Shown: positions 47,647 through 58,429 of the stretch, in pieces
How the letters are laid out: each line of letters begins with the position of its first letter
Position numbering within the stretch: the stretch's first letter is position 1
Origin: Saccopteryx bilineata
Taxonomy: Eukaryota > Chordata > Mammalia > Chiroptera > Emballonuridae
Direction of reading: 5' to 3'
Assembly (NCBI RefSeq): GCF_036850765.1
Contig: NC_089496.1
Location: 45,684,113 to 45,748,112, forward strand
Length of the DNA: 64,000 bases
Notes under the pieces: model-generated
Told to the model about the DNA's origin: nothing
Databases searched by the model: none
The model's input: only the letters and a program-made list of their open reading frames with translations
Position numbers and translations under genes: made by a program

Positions 47647-48032
47647 TTTTTTTGTATTTTTCTGAAGCTGGAAACGGGGAGAGACAGTCAGACAGACTCC
47701 CGCATGCGCCCGACCGGGATCCACCCGGCACACCCACCAGGGGCAAAGCTCTGCCCACCAGGGGGCGATGCTCTGCCCCTCCGGGGCGTCGCTCTGCCGT
47801 GACCAGAGCCACTCTAGCGCCTGGGGCAGAGGCCAAGGAGCCATCCCCAGCGCCCAGGCCATCTTTGCTCCAATGGAGCCTTGGCTGCGGGAGGGGAAGA
47901 GAGAGACAGAGAGGAAGGAGGGGGGTTGGAGAAGCAAATGAGTGCTTCTCCTATGTGCCCTGGCCGGGAATCGAACCCTGGTCCCCCGCACGCCAGGCCG
48001 ACGCTCTACCACTGAGCCAACCGGCCAGGGCC
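47647..48032 (-). mobile_element. GC-rich bat SINE (Rhin-like), copy 6
   Basis: Perfect 18-bp target duplication AACAAGATTTTCTTCTTT at 47629-47646 and 48033-48050. The CTCF-like core CCCACCAGGGGGCGATG is intact at 47754-47770. A very young copy. Confidence 0.93.
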
Positions 48033-48050
48033 AACAAGATTTTCTTCTTT

Positions 48051-48797
48051 AAGTAAGCGAAGATGCTGTTTGGCTTCTGAATGACCAGGTAGTAATCCAT
48101 GCACTAGGGTGTAGAAGGTACTGAAGAGAAGGTCATTTTCCTCTGGGGTCCCTAGATATGATGGGATGTGCCATTATGGAGGGCCTAACATGCCTCACTA
48201 TAATGACAACATTGTCCAGAAAAACAGTCCTTCTGGGAGGAAAGACAATATTATAGGTTCAAACTTCTAAATTCTGAGCAGAGACTGATACTGTGCTGAA
48301 GATGACCCTTAGAATGCTGAGGGTTTCCCGGGTAACATATTAAACTATGACATGGTAAAACATTCACAGGCTAGAACTGGACCATATACATAGTAAAAGC
48401 CTTAATAATCCTTCCCATCCATTCTCTGCATTTTCTTTATGTGATGTTTTTCTGGATTTATTTTTTGACATCCATTCTCATTACTCTGCTTTCATGAGTA
48501 ACCCTACAATAACAAGTATGTGCACAATGGCGAGGATACATTTTATTCCATATGGGAAGTAGATTTTAATATCAAATCTTCGGAAAAAAAAATCAATTAG
48601 CAAGACAAAGAAAGAAAGGGTCAAAATCCGATTGATGGCATCAGGGGCCCTGCCATTCTTAACTCTGCAATAAAGTGGTTTATGGCGACAGGAGAAGCTG
48701 GAGACTGGCAGAGGGAATCCCCAAAGTGCCGCCTTGAAGTCATTACGCTTCCCTGCCTCTGTTTCTTCATTTGTAGTAAAAGAGTGTTGGTCTTGGC
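48051..48797. other. Unique sequence, no gene seen
   Basis: A 119-codon minus-strand frame (48,481-48,840) has no homology and overlaps the start of the next repeat. A MIR-like piece may lie near 48,735-48,780. Confidence 0.4.
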
Positions 48798-49120
48798 CAG
48801 CACTATTCAATAGCGGCAACCACAAATATGAGCTGCACATGTGATTTTAAATGTTCTAGTAGCCACATTAAAAAGGTGACAAGAAACAGATGAAGTTAGT
48901 TTTAATAACATCTTTTATTTAACCCAATATAGCTGAAATATTTTCATTTCAATATATAATAAATAAAAAATGTTGATGAGATGCTTTGTAATTTTTGCTG
49001 TTGTTGTTACGAAATCTTTGAAATCTGGTGTATATTTTTCAATTACCACACAATTCGGCCTGGTCATGTTTCAAGTGCTCAGTGGCCATGTGTAGCCAGT
49101 GACTCTAGTGTCAGGAAAAG
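48798..49120 (-). mobile_element. Old hAT-like element, copy B
   Basis: Same family as 13,403-13,710 but inverted: 'cagcactattcaatagcgg', 'gttctagtagccacattaaa', 'tttcaagtgctcagtggcc' and 'gtgtagccagtgactctag'. This copy keeps more of the interior. Confidence 0.65.
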
Positions 49121-49135
49121 CAAATCTATGTTCTA

Positions 49136-49312
49136 TATCGATGGTTCTTAGTCTTGGCCATCTGGTAACTACCTGTGGAGTTTATTATAAGAAATATTGT
49201 TCTTTCAACCCTTTTGTGCTTTAATTGATTCGACGTGAAGCTCTGGGTCTCCATATTTTTTTAAAGCTTCAAAAGTGTTTGTAAAGAGTAGCCAGGATTG
49301 AGAACTGCAATT
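49136..49312 (+). mobile_element. MER5-like hAT relic
   Basis: 'tatcgatggttcttagtctt', 'taactacctgtggagttt' and 'caggattgagaactgc' show the MER5-like order and worn inverted ends. It lies immediately after another hAT relic. Confidence 0.6.
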
Positions 49313-51745
49313 CTTACTGATCTCTGAGGAACCTTCTGCTCTAATATTCTGTGACTGTATTTAAGAAGAGTGATTGCAGTACAGTATTGCGTTCAGAGTT
49401 CAAGTGATTGTTATAGGTGTGCTGTATGCTACAAAACATATCTAAGAAATGTAATGAATAAAAATTGTACAGATTGACTAATTAAAAAGATAATTTTTGT
49501 AGCTCAGATAAGCTGTGCTTTGTGTAAGTTGCAAATATGGATGTTTTAAATGATTTACTTCCAGAAAATCTTAACTTATGATTTGATTGGCGTGAAGCCT
49601 CTTAAAAACCCTCCATTTTGGAAATGGCCAAGATCGGCGTAGTTCTGCTGTGTTGCTAGTTTGCTCCTTTGCCCCAGATACTACTTGCCTTTTGCTGTTT
49701 TTGGACGGAAAATCATCCTTCATTTGAGACATCTACATCTTCTTGTGTTTCTTCCCTTTATACTTTTAATAAGTTTTATGTATTGCACAGACCAAACTTG
49801 CCCTTTGCTCACATCAAGGATGTTCGTTATATCCCACTAGACTTAAAGTGTTTGTCCTAATTGTCATCCTTTAAAATATCAGAAGAATCCATAGTTCTCC
49901 ATGCATACCAGAATGTTCCCCTTTAATACTTTTTAAACAATATACCAGTCTGTGTGCATTCACTAAAGGATAAAAAGAACAACAACAAAAAAGAAATAAT
50001 GGTTTCCAAATTCCTCACCCATCTCCTGTTGATATCAACAAACAGCCTTGTTTCTGGAGGGGAGGAGAGAGCTCAGGGAAGGTCTTTGTGACTTCATGCT
50101 GCCCAGAGCCTCCCCATTCCCGCATTGATGAGTCACTTCACCCTGAGCCTCTCTCCTTATCCCCAGAGTAGCCACTTCGAGTACATGTCTGCCTGGCCAT
50201 GTGCTTTTAAACATGACTTAAAGCCATTTTTAGGTCTAAAGCGACATGTTTCTTGACATTTTGCGAGGTGATATTTGCATTCTCTGTAATGTCATTCATT
50301 TGAAGAATTTATTTATTAGCATGGCTTTAATTCCCATTTTATGGATGGGGAAGCTGGGGGAGCTGAGGCTAGGTAGGCATTGTGTGCGTGTTTGTCAGAA
50401 GCCTGGCTGGTGTGAGAAAGAGCTCACATTTATTATAAGCACTACCCTGGTGGCTTCCAGATGGGAACTTCCCAGTGTGTATTCTATTGCATCTGTCTGT
50501 GAATTTATAACTAACATTCTCTCTGCTGCTTTTCTGTGCATTATCTGCACTTATATGGTTTCTCTGCTAATATCTGGGGTCCTAGCTTTAGGCTAGCTAC
50601 ATGTCCCTGGATTGATTAACAAATACATATGGGTATATCAACCTCTTAACATGGGATCTGTTCTAAATGTTGCATGGAGACAGCTGTTACAAACCTGTGT
50701 TTTTGGTTGTATCCAGGGAAACTTTCTTTCAGGCCACGTTGTGATTGACTGTTAGAAGACTTTGTGGAGTGACCATGAGATTAAAGATATAAATTCAACT
50801 TTTGTTCAACTTTTTGGGGGGATTGAAAGCAAAGGATTTTAGGTATTTATTCACAGAGAAAGATAAACTCTAACCCTAGCTCCTGAATTATCTTTAATAA
50901 AATAATTTAGCTCTTGTTATGCCAGTGTGCCATCTTCACACTGGGTCTGGAGCCATTTGCTTTTGAATATCCTGTTTTTCTTTTTTTCCTAATAATTAGT
51001 AAGGTTGGATTTAGTCATTTTCAGTTTCTATCTGCACCTCTATGTCTTCAATGAGTGAAATGCAAGCCATGATTAATAATAATACAGTCTGTGACCAGTG
51101 CCAGGGAGGGATTACTTGGGATCCTTTTCTAAGCATTATACTAAAGTTAAAACAATTTTAATATCCACACGTATATGTGGTTATGGTGGTTAAGCTTGTA
51201 TATAAATTAAAACCTTGGCCAATGAGGATTAGAATGTTACTAACATATATATACTTGTGAATGTGATTGTCATTATTTTGAGGATGCCCATGGATAAAAT
51301 GTTCCTCTTTTTTGAGCAAGTCTATTTGTCATATTCATTTAGATACACACATTGTTGATTAAAAGATATTACTGGATTAAAAAAAATTGAAACCATGTTT
51401 AAGACACTCTTCTTTTCTAATAAGGCCTGTCTAGCACACGCTGTTTACGATCACACTGTCTCCCAGCTTCGTGAGGCCAGATGACTAACAACCCCTGTTC
51501 TCAGCACCGTGCTGGTGGACGTCAACAGAGATGCTGCTGCTCCATGGTTTGGCACCATGAAGCAGTGTGTCATTTTAAATTGTACTTTTTGCTAAATACA
51601 CATGCTAATCTCCAAACCATTCAAAACAAGAAGAAAACAAAACAGCGACGCCGGCCCATTGGTTGGAAGCGGCACTGGCCGAGAGAGTATACTTTTTCTT
51701 TCATGACCCTCCGAAGCACTCGCAAAAATCAGGGCGATCAAACTA
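49313..51745. other. Mostly unique sequence; MIR piece near 50,320
   Basis: About 50,320-50,425 is a reversed MIR ('ttcccattttatggatgggg'). Segment 51,480-51,745 has an unusual GC patch and a 129-codon frame that runs into the next transposon; I recognise no protein in it. Confidence 0.4.
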
Positions 51746-52135
51746 AGGTGACCAACGTTTTTTACAATGAAAAGGAGGACAAAAATAAGTTGAAGAAAAA
51801 CAATATTGTAAATAAAAGAAATATTTTATTCATTGCAACAATAATACACTATAATATGATAAATGCATAATAAAAACATTTGTAATACTTTATGTTGTAA
51901 TTATGCTTACATGCCTATTAACTTTTAATAATAACTGTGAGAAAAAAGTACTCATTTAGATACAAATACGTCACATCACACACAATGGATCAACTGTGCA
52001 TCAATCAAATACGGACATCTACAGATTAGTCTTCCAATATCAAAAAGGAGGACACGTAGGAGGACACTTTTCGAGAGAGGACAGAACTTAACAAAAGAAG
52101 AACTGTCCTCCATCAAGGAGGACAATTGGTCACCT
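51746..52135. mobile_element. Mariner-like MITE with TA target duplication
   Basis: A 390-bp element flanked by TA (51744-51745 and 52136-52137). The inverted ends are AGGTGACCAA and TTGGTCACCT, a perfect 10 bp. 'aaaaggaggacaaaaa' near the left end is echoed by 'gtcctcc' and 'aaggaggac' motifs near the right. The interior is AT-rich and non-coding. TA duplication suggests the Tc1/mariner superfamily; the family is not named. Confidence 0.7.
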
Positions 52136-52187
52136 TAATAAAACTTACACATAATTACTGGACATGCCCTTTGGACGGGATGTTCTT

Positions 52188-52563
52188 TTTTTTTTTTTTT
52201 TTGTATTTTTCTGAAGCTGGAAACAGGGAGAGACAGTCAGACAGACTCCCGCATGCGCCCGACCGGGATCCACCTGGCACGCCCACCAGGGGGGGATGCT
52301 CTGCCCCTCTCGCGTCGCTCTGCCGCGACCAGAGCCACTCTAGCGCCTGGGGCAGAGGCCGAGGAGCCATCCCCAGCGCCCGGGCCATCTTTGCTCCAAT
52401 GGAGCCTCGGCTGCGGGAGGGGAAGAGAGAGACAGAGAGGAAGGAGAGGGGGAGGGGTGGAGAAGCAGATGGGCGCTTCTCCTGTGTGCCCTGGCTGGGA
52501 ATCGAACCTGGGACTTCTACACGCCAGGCCGACGCTCTACCACTGAGCAAACGGGTCAGGGCC
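52188..52563 (-). mobile_element. GC-rich bat SINE (Rhin-like), copy 7
   Basis: Target duplications CGGGATGTTCTT (52176-52187) and CGGGACGTTCTT (52564-52575) differ by one base. The tandem CTCF-like part is deleted down to one altered copy (CACCAGGGGGGGATG, near 52,284). It sits about 50 bp from the mariner-like MITE. Confidence 0.9.
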
Positions 52564-52774
52564 CGGGACGTTCTTAAGACAGGTTCATCATTGAACCCAA
52601 GGTTCATTGTTACCCTTTCCAGGAAGTCAGGAAGTGGTTTGTTTGCTTTTTCCTAAAGTACAAAAACCATAGAATCTTTAAAAGGAAGGCTGTAAATGGA
52701 TGCTTAATATTTATTTAATATTTAGTAGGTATTTAGGAAGTCTTGTATTCCTTTACGCAGTGTTAGTTATTTAA

Positions 52775-52905
52775 TGTTTGTTTTTACGAACGGGATTCTG
52801 GAGGTTGGTTGCATAACAGTGTAACTATACTTAGCCACTTCTGAACTATATACTTAAACAAAGTTAACACGGTCAATTTTCTGTTAGGGGTATTGTAGCA
52901 CAATT
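52775..52905 (+). mobile_element. L1 LINE 3'UTR end
   Basis: 'gcataacagtgtaactatac', 'ccacttctgaactatatac', 'ggtcaattttctgttagggg' and 'attgtagcacaa' form the terminal 3'UTR order of older L1. Confidence 0.65.
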
Positions 52906-53387
52906 TTTCTTTCTTTCTTTTTTTCTTTTTTTGTAAAGGAGAGTTAAGGTTTGCTTGTAGGCATTCCCCAGATGGAGAAAGAGAATGTATAGACCACTTG
53001 TTCAAAGTCAGGTGTAGCAGCTTTAGTGCCTTAATGGGATGTGCAGAACCCGAGAGGGACCTTGGTACTTCAGACCTGTGCAGAGAGGTGATGGGTGTGT
53101 GGCGTGATTCTGATACATAGGATAACCCAGGGAAGACGGCAGCTAGGCACACGGTACCGCATGACTCTTTTCTGGAGGCTGGCTTGGGTCTCAGTGGGCC
53201 ATGTGTATAGAAAGCTGTATAGTTTAATTGGAAAAACACATCATTTGACATCTCTGTTTGTATTGACTGATGGCCTTTCTGAGTGTAAGGATATGGTCAA
53301 GTGAGATCAATGAAAACAACTTAGCCTTTAGTTTAGGTAAGGGAATATAAACCTCACCTCCTTTCCTCTTCCCTTCCTCTCTTTTCC

Positions 53388-53650
53388 TCTTCCTTCATCA
53401 GACATTTACTGAGCACATATTATTTGCCAGGTACTAGGGACACATGATCAAAGACAGACTCAGTTCCTCTCCTCGCAGAGCTTACTGGTAGGAGCGGCAC
53501 TAAATACATAAGTCACGGCAATGGAATGTTGAGGGAGAGTGAGGGGGTGCAGGTCTGGAGGCAGAAAGGTCAGTTAGGGGATTGCTATGGTTGTCCAGGC
53601 CAGAAGTGACTTGGGCTACGATGGTGTCAGGCCCAAAAGCCACTTAGGAG
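53388..53650 (-). mobile_element. L2 fragment, antisense
   Basis: 'cagacatttactgagcacat', 'ttatttgccaggtactaggg', 'ctcgcagagcttactgg' and 'ggaggcagaaaggtcagtta' are the reversed L2 3' end with an internal deletion. Confidence 0.65.
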
Positions 53651-54071
53651 ATCAGATCACTACAGCTGGGGGGTTGATTAACTGGAAGATGGCGGGAAGG
53701 GAGAGGACGTGTACTCATCCTAAGGGAAGAGGGAGCCAGGCTGGATAAACCTGGCCCAGCAGTGCAGTCTGGTTTGTCCTCTGTGGTGCTAGAGGAGGGG
53801 GCTGTCTGGCCCAGCGCCCCATACTCTTGTGATTGAGTCCTTGGGAGAGAACAGAAAATAGGAACAAAAACTCAAAGAGCAACAACGAAAACTAAAAACT
53901 GTAGTGCATTCATTGTATTGTAAGGCAGTGACAATTTTTACGGAACTGTATTGCAGTTTTGACAATTTCTGTCAGCGAGTAGACCCTCCAGAGGGAGAAG
54001 CACCTACCCACCATGGCAGCAGCAACCCTGCAGCTGTGCTCAAGGGGACTCAGGGCGTGGCCAGGTGGCTT
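53651..54071. other. Unique sequence, no gene seen
   Basis: 'gaagatggcggg' near 53,684-53,695 is a YY1-type motif in unremarkable surroundings. No exon recognised. Confidence 0.35.
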
Positions 54072-54440
54072 AGCCTCCCAGGACTGCTGTAACACATGAC
54101 CACAAACTGGATGGCATCAACAACAGATGTTTATTCTCTTATAGTTCTGGAGGCTAGAAGTCCAAAATCAAGGTGTCAGCAGGGTTGGTTCCTTCTGAGG
54201 GCTGTTCCAGCTCCCTCTCTTTGGCTTGTAGATGGCTCTTCCCCGTCTCTTCAGTGTCTTTCTTTTGTGTCTAAATTTCTCCTCTTTATAAGAATACCGG
54301 TCATATTGGATTAGATCCACCCTAAAGATCTCATTTTAACATGACTACCTATGTAAAGACTTTATTTCCAAATCAGGTCACCTTCTAGGGTACTAAAGAT
54401 TTTGAGGTAAAGGGAGGGACACAATTCTACCCATCAAAGT
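54072..54440 (-). mobile_element. MLT1-type (MaLR) LTR, antisense
   Basis: In reversed order: 'ctgctgtaacacatgacc', 'acagatgtttattctcttat', 'ctggaggctagaagtccaaa', 'tataagaataccggtcatat', 'tggattagatccaccctaa' and 'ttccaaatcaggtcacc'. Near full length (about 370 bp), without internal sequence. Confidence 0.82.
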
Positions 54441-55084
54441 GGGCATGCCCAGCAAGAAAGCAATTTCCCGGGCAAGTAGTAGTGGGAGCCCACGGGAGCT
54501 GACAGGTTGGGAGTGGTGTAGATTATAACCAGACATTTTTTAGCCTGTGTTAAAAATAAACATCTGATGGACCCCCAGAAAAACTTAGAATAAATCTTCA
54601 GAGGTGTGAGTCCACACATTACACGGTATAGATAAAACCAGCAAAACACAGCAAAAATAAAGGGGCTGCAATATTAAAATAGATGTATCTATATTGCACT
54701 GATTGATGAATTTGCTAATGTGGGCATTGACCTTGGTTTGGCCTTGAATTTGTCCCCAAGGATCATGAAAGAGCGATGCCAGAAGGGCAACATCAACTTT
54801 TAACCTTGAGAACAAAGAATTAAATACAAGTGTAGTTTGTCACCCTGCCAGGCTTAACAATCATTGTTTTGATGTGCTAATATTTACTGACAAGGACAAA
54901 AGCCACCCGTTTCCATAACAAAACACACAGACCAAGTTGAATATAGATGTCTCAATGCAAGGAGAAAAAAAAAAATCAGATTTTCTAGTTGTTGATGGGC
55001 GATGTATAACTATATGCTACCTCTGCTTTGTAAAATGAAAACAGAAGAAAAAATTCTGTTCTATAAACATACCATAATGAAAAG
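54441..55084. other. Unique sequence, no gene seen
   Basis: No coding exon or repeat recognised. Confidence 0.4.
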
Positions 55085-55228
55085 ACAGTTAAAAAACAAG
55101 CAAAGGATTTGACTGGAGAGTTCTCCAAAGAGGACATACAAATGGCTAATGTGTCCAACATCACTAGCTATCAGCGAAATGAAAATCAAAACCACAGTGA
55201 GATGTCACTTCACACCCACTAGGATATC

Positions 55229-55259
<31 letters not shown>

Positions 55260-55955
55260 GATAGTAACAAATGTTGATAAAAACATGGAGAAATTGGAAT
55301 CCTTATACGTTGCTGGTGGGATTGGAAAATAGTCTGGCAATTCCTCAAACAGTTAAACATAAACCTTGTGACCCAGCACTTCCACTCCTAGGTATACAAC
55401 CTAGAAAAAAAAAAAAAAAAAAGAAAACATTTATCCATATAAAAACTTGTGCATAAAATGTTCATAGCGGGGTTTATTCATAAGAGCCAAAATGTGGAAA
55501 CAACCCAAAGTTCATCAACTGATGACTAGATTAAAAAAATGTGGTCTGTCCATATATTGGAATGCCATTTGGTCTAAAAAGAGATGAAGTGCTCACGAAT
55601 ACATGTTATAACATGCACGAACCTTGAAAACGTTATGCTAAGAAAAAGAAGTCAGACACAAAAGACCACAGATTGTATGATTCCATTTATATGAAAGGTC
55701 TAGAATAGGCAAATCCGCGGAGATAGACGGTAGCTTAGTGGTGGCCTAAGTCTGAGGGTGGGACTGAAGACGTAGGGGTGGCAGCTAAGGGATGTACGGT
55801 TTCTTCTTGGAGTTTTGGAAATGTTCTAAAATTGACAGCGGTGGTGGTTGCACAACTCTGTGGATATTCTGGGGCCATTGACTTGTACATTTGAACTGGG
55901 TGAATTGAATGATATGTAAATTATATATGAATAAAACTGTTCAAAAAGGAACACA
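55085..55955 (+). mobile_element. L1 LINE, 3' ORF2 and 3'UTR
   Basis: Landmarks in order: 'ctccaaagaggacatacaaa', 'aatcaaaaccacagtgagat', 'cacacccactaggatatc', 'ttgctggtgggattggaaaa', 'gacccagcacttccactcct', 'gtctgtccatatattggaat', and the 3' end 'gatatgtaaattatatatg'. A TAA microsatellite (about 55,230-55,258) and a poly(A) run (about 55,405-55,422) have grown inside it. Many stops. Confidence 0.88.
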
Positions 55956-56132
55956 TGGAGGAAAATATAGGATGCTAAACTGAGTTAGAATATATGCCAA
56001 ATGGGGATTTTTGATCCAACAACTTTTCTCTATATTTGGGATGACTATATCAAGATGAACAGTTGAGAAAGGTTAGTAGGAGCATTATAGAACTTGGTAA
56101 CAGGAATAGTCAACTATTAAGAGTCATATAGT

Positions 56133-56478
56133 GCCTGACCAGGCGGTGGCGCAGTGTATAGAGCGTCAGACTGGGATGCGGAAGACCCAGGTTCGAGACC
56201 CCGAGGTTGCCAGCCAGTTTGAGTGCAGGCTCATCTGGCTTGAGCAAAAAGCTCGCCAGCTTGGACCCAAGGTTGCTGGCTCGAGCAAGGGGTTATTCGG
56301 TCTGCTGAAGGCCCACAGTCAAGGCATATATGAGAAAGCAATCAATAAACAACTAATGTGTCGCAGTGCGCAACAAAAAACTAATGATTGATCCTTCTCA
56401 TCTCTCCGTTCCTGTCTGTCTGTCCCTGTCTATCCCTCACTCTGACTCTCTGTCTCTGTAAAAAAATAAAATAAAATA
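56133..56478 (+). mobile_element. Bat tRNA-derived SINE (300-345-bp type), copy 3
   Basis: Plus-strand copy: 'gcctgaccaggcggtggcgc' head, B box 'ggttcgagacccc', body with 'gaaggcccacagtcaaggc', CT-rich tail and A-rich end near 56,460. The target duplication is not clear. The 86-codon frame here is the SINE itself. Confidence 0.85.
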
Positions 56479-56499
56479 TGTTAAAAAAAAATCTCCCAG

Positions 56500-56950
56500 G
56501 CTATGAGCCCCGACTTCCAACTTACCCTTGCCATTTCCTCCTAGATGGATTGCTGCTGTGCCTCCATTTTCCGATTGTTCAGACATCAGCACCCTTATAC
56601 CACTCACTTCTCGTGACATTCCTATTTCATGGCAGGCTACCATCATCCTCTGGGTCCCCAGCTTGAACCTTCATGATCATCACTGACCTTGTCTTCTCCT
56701 TTGGCCATTCTGCTCATGGACACACTTCTCTCCTGATCTCCCAAACCGAAAATGGAATGTGAAATTAATTCCTTAGTGCTTGGTTCATATTTATTTCCCC
56801 AAAATATTTTTTATTGAGGTTATTTTCATGTTTGTCATAAGTTCCCTCTATTGGATTATAAGCTCCATTACAGCAGGAACTGATGCTTGCTCAGTTTTGA
56901 TTGCCCCCCGAGAATCTAGCATCTAGCCCCTGACACATGGTAGATGGTTA
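56500..56950 (+). mobile_element. Probable L2 3' end
   Basis: 'ctattggattataagctcc', 'cagcaggaactgatgcttg' and 'ctgacacatggtagatgg' resemble the last 120 bp of L2. The upstream C/T-rich part (56,500-56,760) fits only loosely. Confidence 0.5.
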
Positions 56951-56961
56951 ATTAATCCTGG

Positions 56962-57153
56962 CAGGCATCCCCAAACTATGGCCCGCTGGCTGCATGTAGC
57001 CGCCTGAGGCCATTTATCCGGCCCCCTGCAGCACTTCCGGAAGGAGCACCTCTTTCATTGGTGGTCAGTGAGAGGAGCACTGTATGTGGCGGCCCTCCAA
57101 CAGTCTGAGGGACAGTGAACTGGATCCCTGTGTAAAAAGTTTGGGGACCCCTG
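56962..57153 (+). mobile_element. Nonautonomous hAT element, 'gtccccaaac' family, copy 2
   Basis: 192 bp with ends CAGGCATCCCCAAACT and, reversed, CAGGGGTCCCCAAACT. Internal 'gcacttccggaaggagcacc' and 'ggtggtcagtgagaggagc' are shared with 46,343-46,674. It lacks the AT-rich interior of that copy. No clear target duplication. Confidence 0.8.
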
Positions 57154-57440
57154 GACAGGGTACTTGAACATTGTTCTTTGCGGTGAATTTCCTATTACCA
57201 GCGAGAGATTGTTGATATCTGGAGAGCGTTCCTGAGAGAATCAGCCTTGGGAGACTGGATGTTGGTGAATGTCCCTGTAGCTTAAAAACTATTGTAATAA
57301 TATTTTGGAAATTCAAAAATAGCATAGGATAACTAAATCCCAGAAAGATCTCACAACCCTAAGGGATCATTGATTGTTCATTTTCACTTTCCTTTCCATA
57401 CCTTGTCCAGAGGTGAAAATACTTTTTAAAAACTTTTAAT
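57154..57440. other. Unique sequence, no gene seen
   Basis: No coding exon or repeat recognised. Confidence 0.4.
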
Positions 57441-57457
57441 CAGAGACACATTTTAAA

Positions 57458-57643
57458 TTAATTAATTTTTACTGATTTTAGAGAGAGAGGAAGGGAAAGA
57501 GAGAGAGAGAGATCAATTTGTTGTTTTACTTCTTTATGCATTCATTGGTTGATTCCTATATGTGCCCTGTCCAGTGATCAAACCAGCAACCTTGGCCTCT
57601 CGGGACGATGCTCTAACTTACTGAGCTAACCAGTCAGAGCTTT
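57458..57643 (-). mobile_element. VES-like bat SINE, copy 2
   Basis: Minus-strand tRNA-like head with a CT-repeat tail (GA on the plus strand, about 57,480-57,512). Target duplications CAGAGACACATTTTAAA (57441-57457) and CAGGGACACATTTTAAA (57644-57660) differ by one base. Confidence 0.85.
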
Positions 57644-57660
57644 CAGGGACACATTTTAAA

Positions 57661-57825
57661 GTTCTGCTTCTTTCACTTGAAACTATACCACAAACATTTT
57701 TTCATATTGCTGCGTAGTTTTCAAAACTGTGATTATGCATCATATTTCCTCGAGTAGCTATACCATAATTTCTTAACCATCCCCTATTTTTTGACATTGA
57801 AGTTTGCTCTGGAGTTTTTCATATG
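57661..57825 (-). mobile_element. Old L1 fragment, antisense
   Basis: 'aaacattttttcatattgc', 'ctataccataatttcttaac' and 'catcccctattttttgac' are the reversed old-L1 segment. The VES-like SINE lies immediately upstream. Confidence 0.6.
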
Positions 57826-58429
57826 ATTAGAGAGAACACATGACCGTTCTTTTGGCAAGGGAAACGTGTGCTCTGAAGACCTTAATCCCTCTCCCCTCAC
57901 GCTGGTTGGAAAACCGTCCTTTAGAGTTGAGCTTAGGTAACATTGTGATGGAGACCAAGTTTGCTTCAGGCATGCCCACATTGCTTTTATTCCTTTTATT
58001 TCTGCTCCTCTTTCTCTCCGCACATTCAGTGCCTGTCACAGGACCTCAGGGCTGGCCTCCTGCCCCAGACACTGACCTGTCTACCACCCTCCCTCCTTCC
58101 CTCTCCTCCTAGCCAGGCGCCTTGCAACTTCTCTTACTTCTCCAGAGCCTCAATCTTAGTAAGATGTTATACACTCGATATATTTCTTGGGACTTTGTAG
58201 TATTATTACAGAAGGACTTCTGGAGGTGGCCATGTGGTAGCGCTACCAAGTGCATCATTAAAGATGTGCTTTACTGTCTTTAGCTACTCTTCCCGGCTCT
58301 AAGGGCATGGCAGGGACCCGCGGGCCGGTCTCTATACTGATAGTTAAGTATAGAACGCATCAGAGAGCAGTGCGCACTAGAGAGAAGGCTGAAGCCTGGT
58401 GGGTGGTGCAGCTTGATCGCTCAGCTTCC
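57826..58429. other. Unique sequence, no gene seen
   Basis: Overlapping frames at about 57,784-58,200 on both strands have no homology. Confidence 0.4.

Noticed and set aside
51481..51870. 129-codon frame, possible transposase remnant
   Set aside because: It crosses the left end of the mariner-like MITE and shows no catalytic motif or homology that I recognise.
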